Assembly: GCA_017501055.1 (NCBI GenBank)
Contig: JAFVXP010000119.1
Coordinates: forward strand, 1-5,979
Length of the DNA stretch: 5,979 nucleotides
Reading direction: 5' to 3'
From: Clostridia bacterium
GTDB taxonomy: Bacteria > Bacillota > Clostridia > Oscillospirales > CAG-382
The notes beneath the pieces were generated by a model. The model was given only the letters and a program-made list of their open reading frames with translations, was not told the DNA's origin and did not search any database. Of this stretch, positions 5,877 through 5,979 are shown in pieces; the stretch's first letter is position 1, and each line of letters begins with the position of its first letter. A program made the translations under genes and the position numbers.

Positions 5877-5932
5877 CTACGGGGGAACAACAGATTTTTA
5901 TGTATCACGGGAACGACGCAGGAATAATATAA

Positions 5933-5979
5933 GTGTCATTCCGAGTAATCGGAACGATTGCGAGGAATCTCACACAGGA
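5933..5979. repeat. Apparent interspersed repeat, cut by the window edge
   Basis: The run starts GTGTCATTCCGAGTAATCGG and goes on to GAGGAATCTCACACAGGA at the edge. TTCCGA (5939-5944) pairs with TCGGAA (5949-5954) around GTAA. The 'TGTCATTCCGAG ... GAGGAATCTCA' form resembles a short palindromic repeat I recall from Clostridia genomes. Identity is from memory only, and the true end is outside the window. Confidence 0.5.

Noticed and set aside
5843..5932. Small 29-residue plus-strand open frame starting MDFEHGRGN
   Set aside because: It has no Shine-Dalgarno and is made largely of the GC-rich palindrome, so it is best read as chance in repeat DNA.
5690..5979. CRISPR array, tRNA or SRP RNA in the right-hand non-coding end
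   Set aside because: There is no regularly spaced direct repeat, no cloverleaf with a TTCGA-type arm, and no SRP RNA GNAR tetraloop helix. The palindromes differ from one another.

Overview
The window looks like chromosomal DNA of a low-to-moderate GC Gram-positive bacterium. The best fit is Clostridia, probably an Oscillospirales-type gut organism. Three things point there: the Firmicutes-type ylxM-ffh-rpsP order, a long-form hibernation promoting factor, and a non-coding end that resembles palindromic repeats I remember from gut Clostridia. This placement is an inference from gene content and memory, not a database match.

Layout. The left two thirds are coded on the minus strand. Read in the direction of transcription they are clpC (GTG start at 4239), ylxM (GTG start at 1922), ffh (start at 1605, sharing one base with the ylxM stop) and rpsP (start at 244, running off the left edge). 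A textbook promoter, TTGACA-17-TATAAT, lies between clpC and ylxM. Its -35 box contains the clpC stop codon, and an 11-bp perfect inverted repeat covers the predicted transcription start. Divergent from clpC, across 135 bp, is a plus-strand gene (4375-5022) for a single-pass membrane protein whose outer domain resembles the copper-amine-oxidase N-terminal 'stalk' fold. Its specific role is unknown. It converges on hpf (5602-5081, minus), and a strong two-way terminator lies between them. hpf has its own near-consensus promoter with an extended -10.

The right end (about 5690-5979) holds no convincing gene. It contains a run of palindromic elements: a small hairpin, a compound three-stem element, a GC-rich hairpin and an apparent interspersed repeat cut by the window edge.

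The genes concern making and looking after proteins: a ribosomal protein (S16), SRP targeting to the membrane (YlxM, Ffh), unfolding and degradation (Clp ATPase) and ribosome hibernation (HPF). No wholly new system is evident. The points most worth following up are the Clp ATPase that keeps a ClpC-type N-domain and ClpP-docking loop but lacks the middle coiled-coil domain, the compact clpC-end/ylxM-promoter/palindrome arrangement, and the repeat cluster at the right edge.
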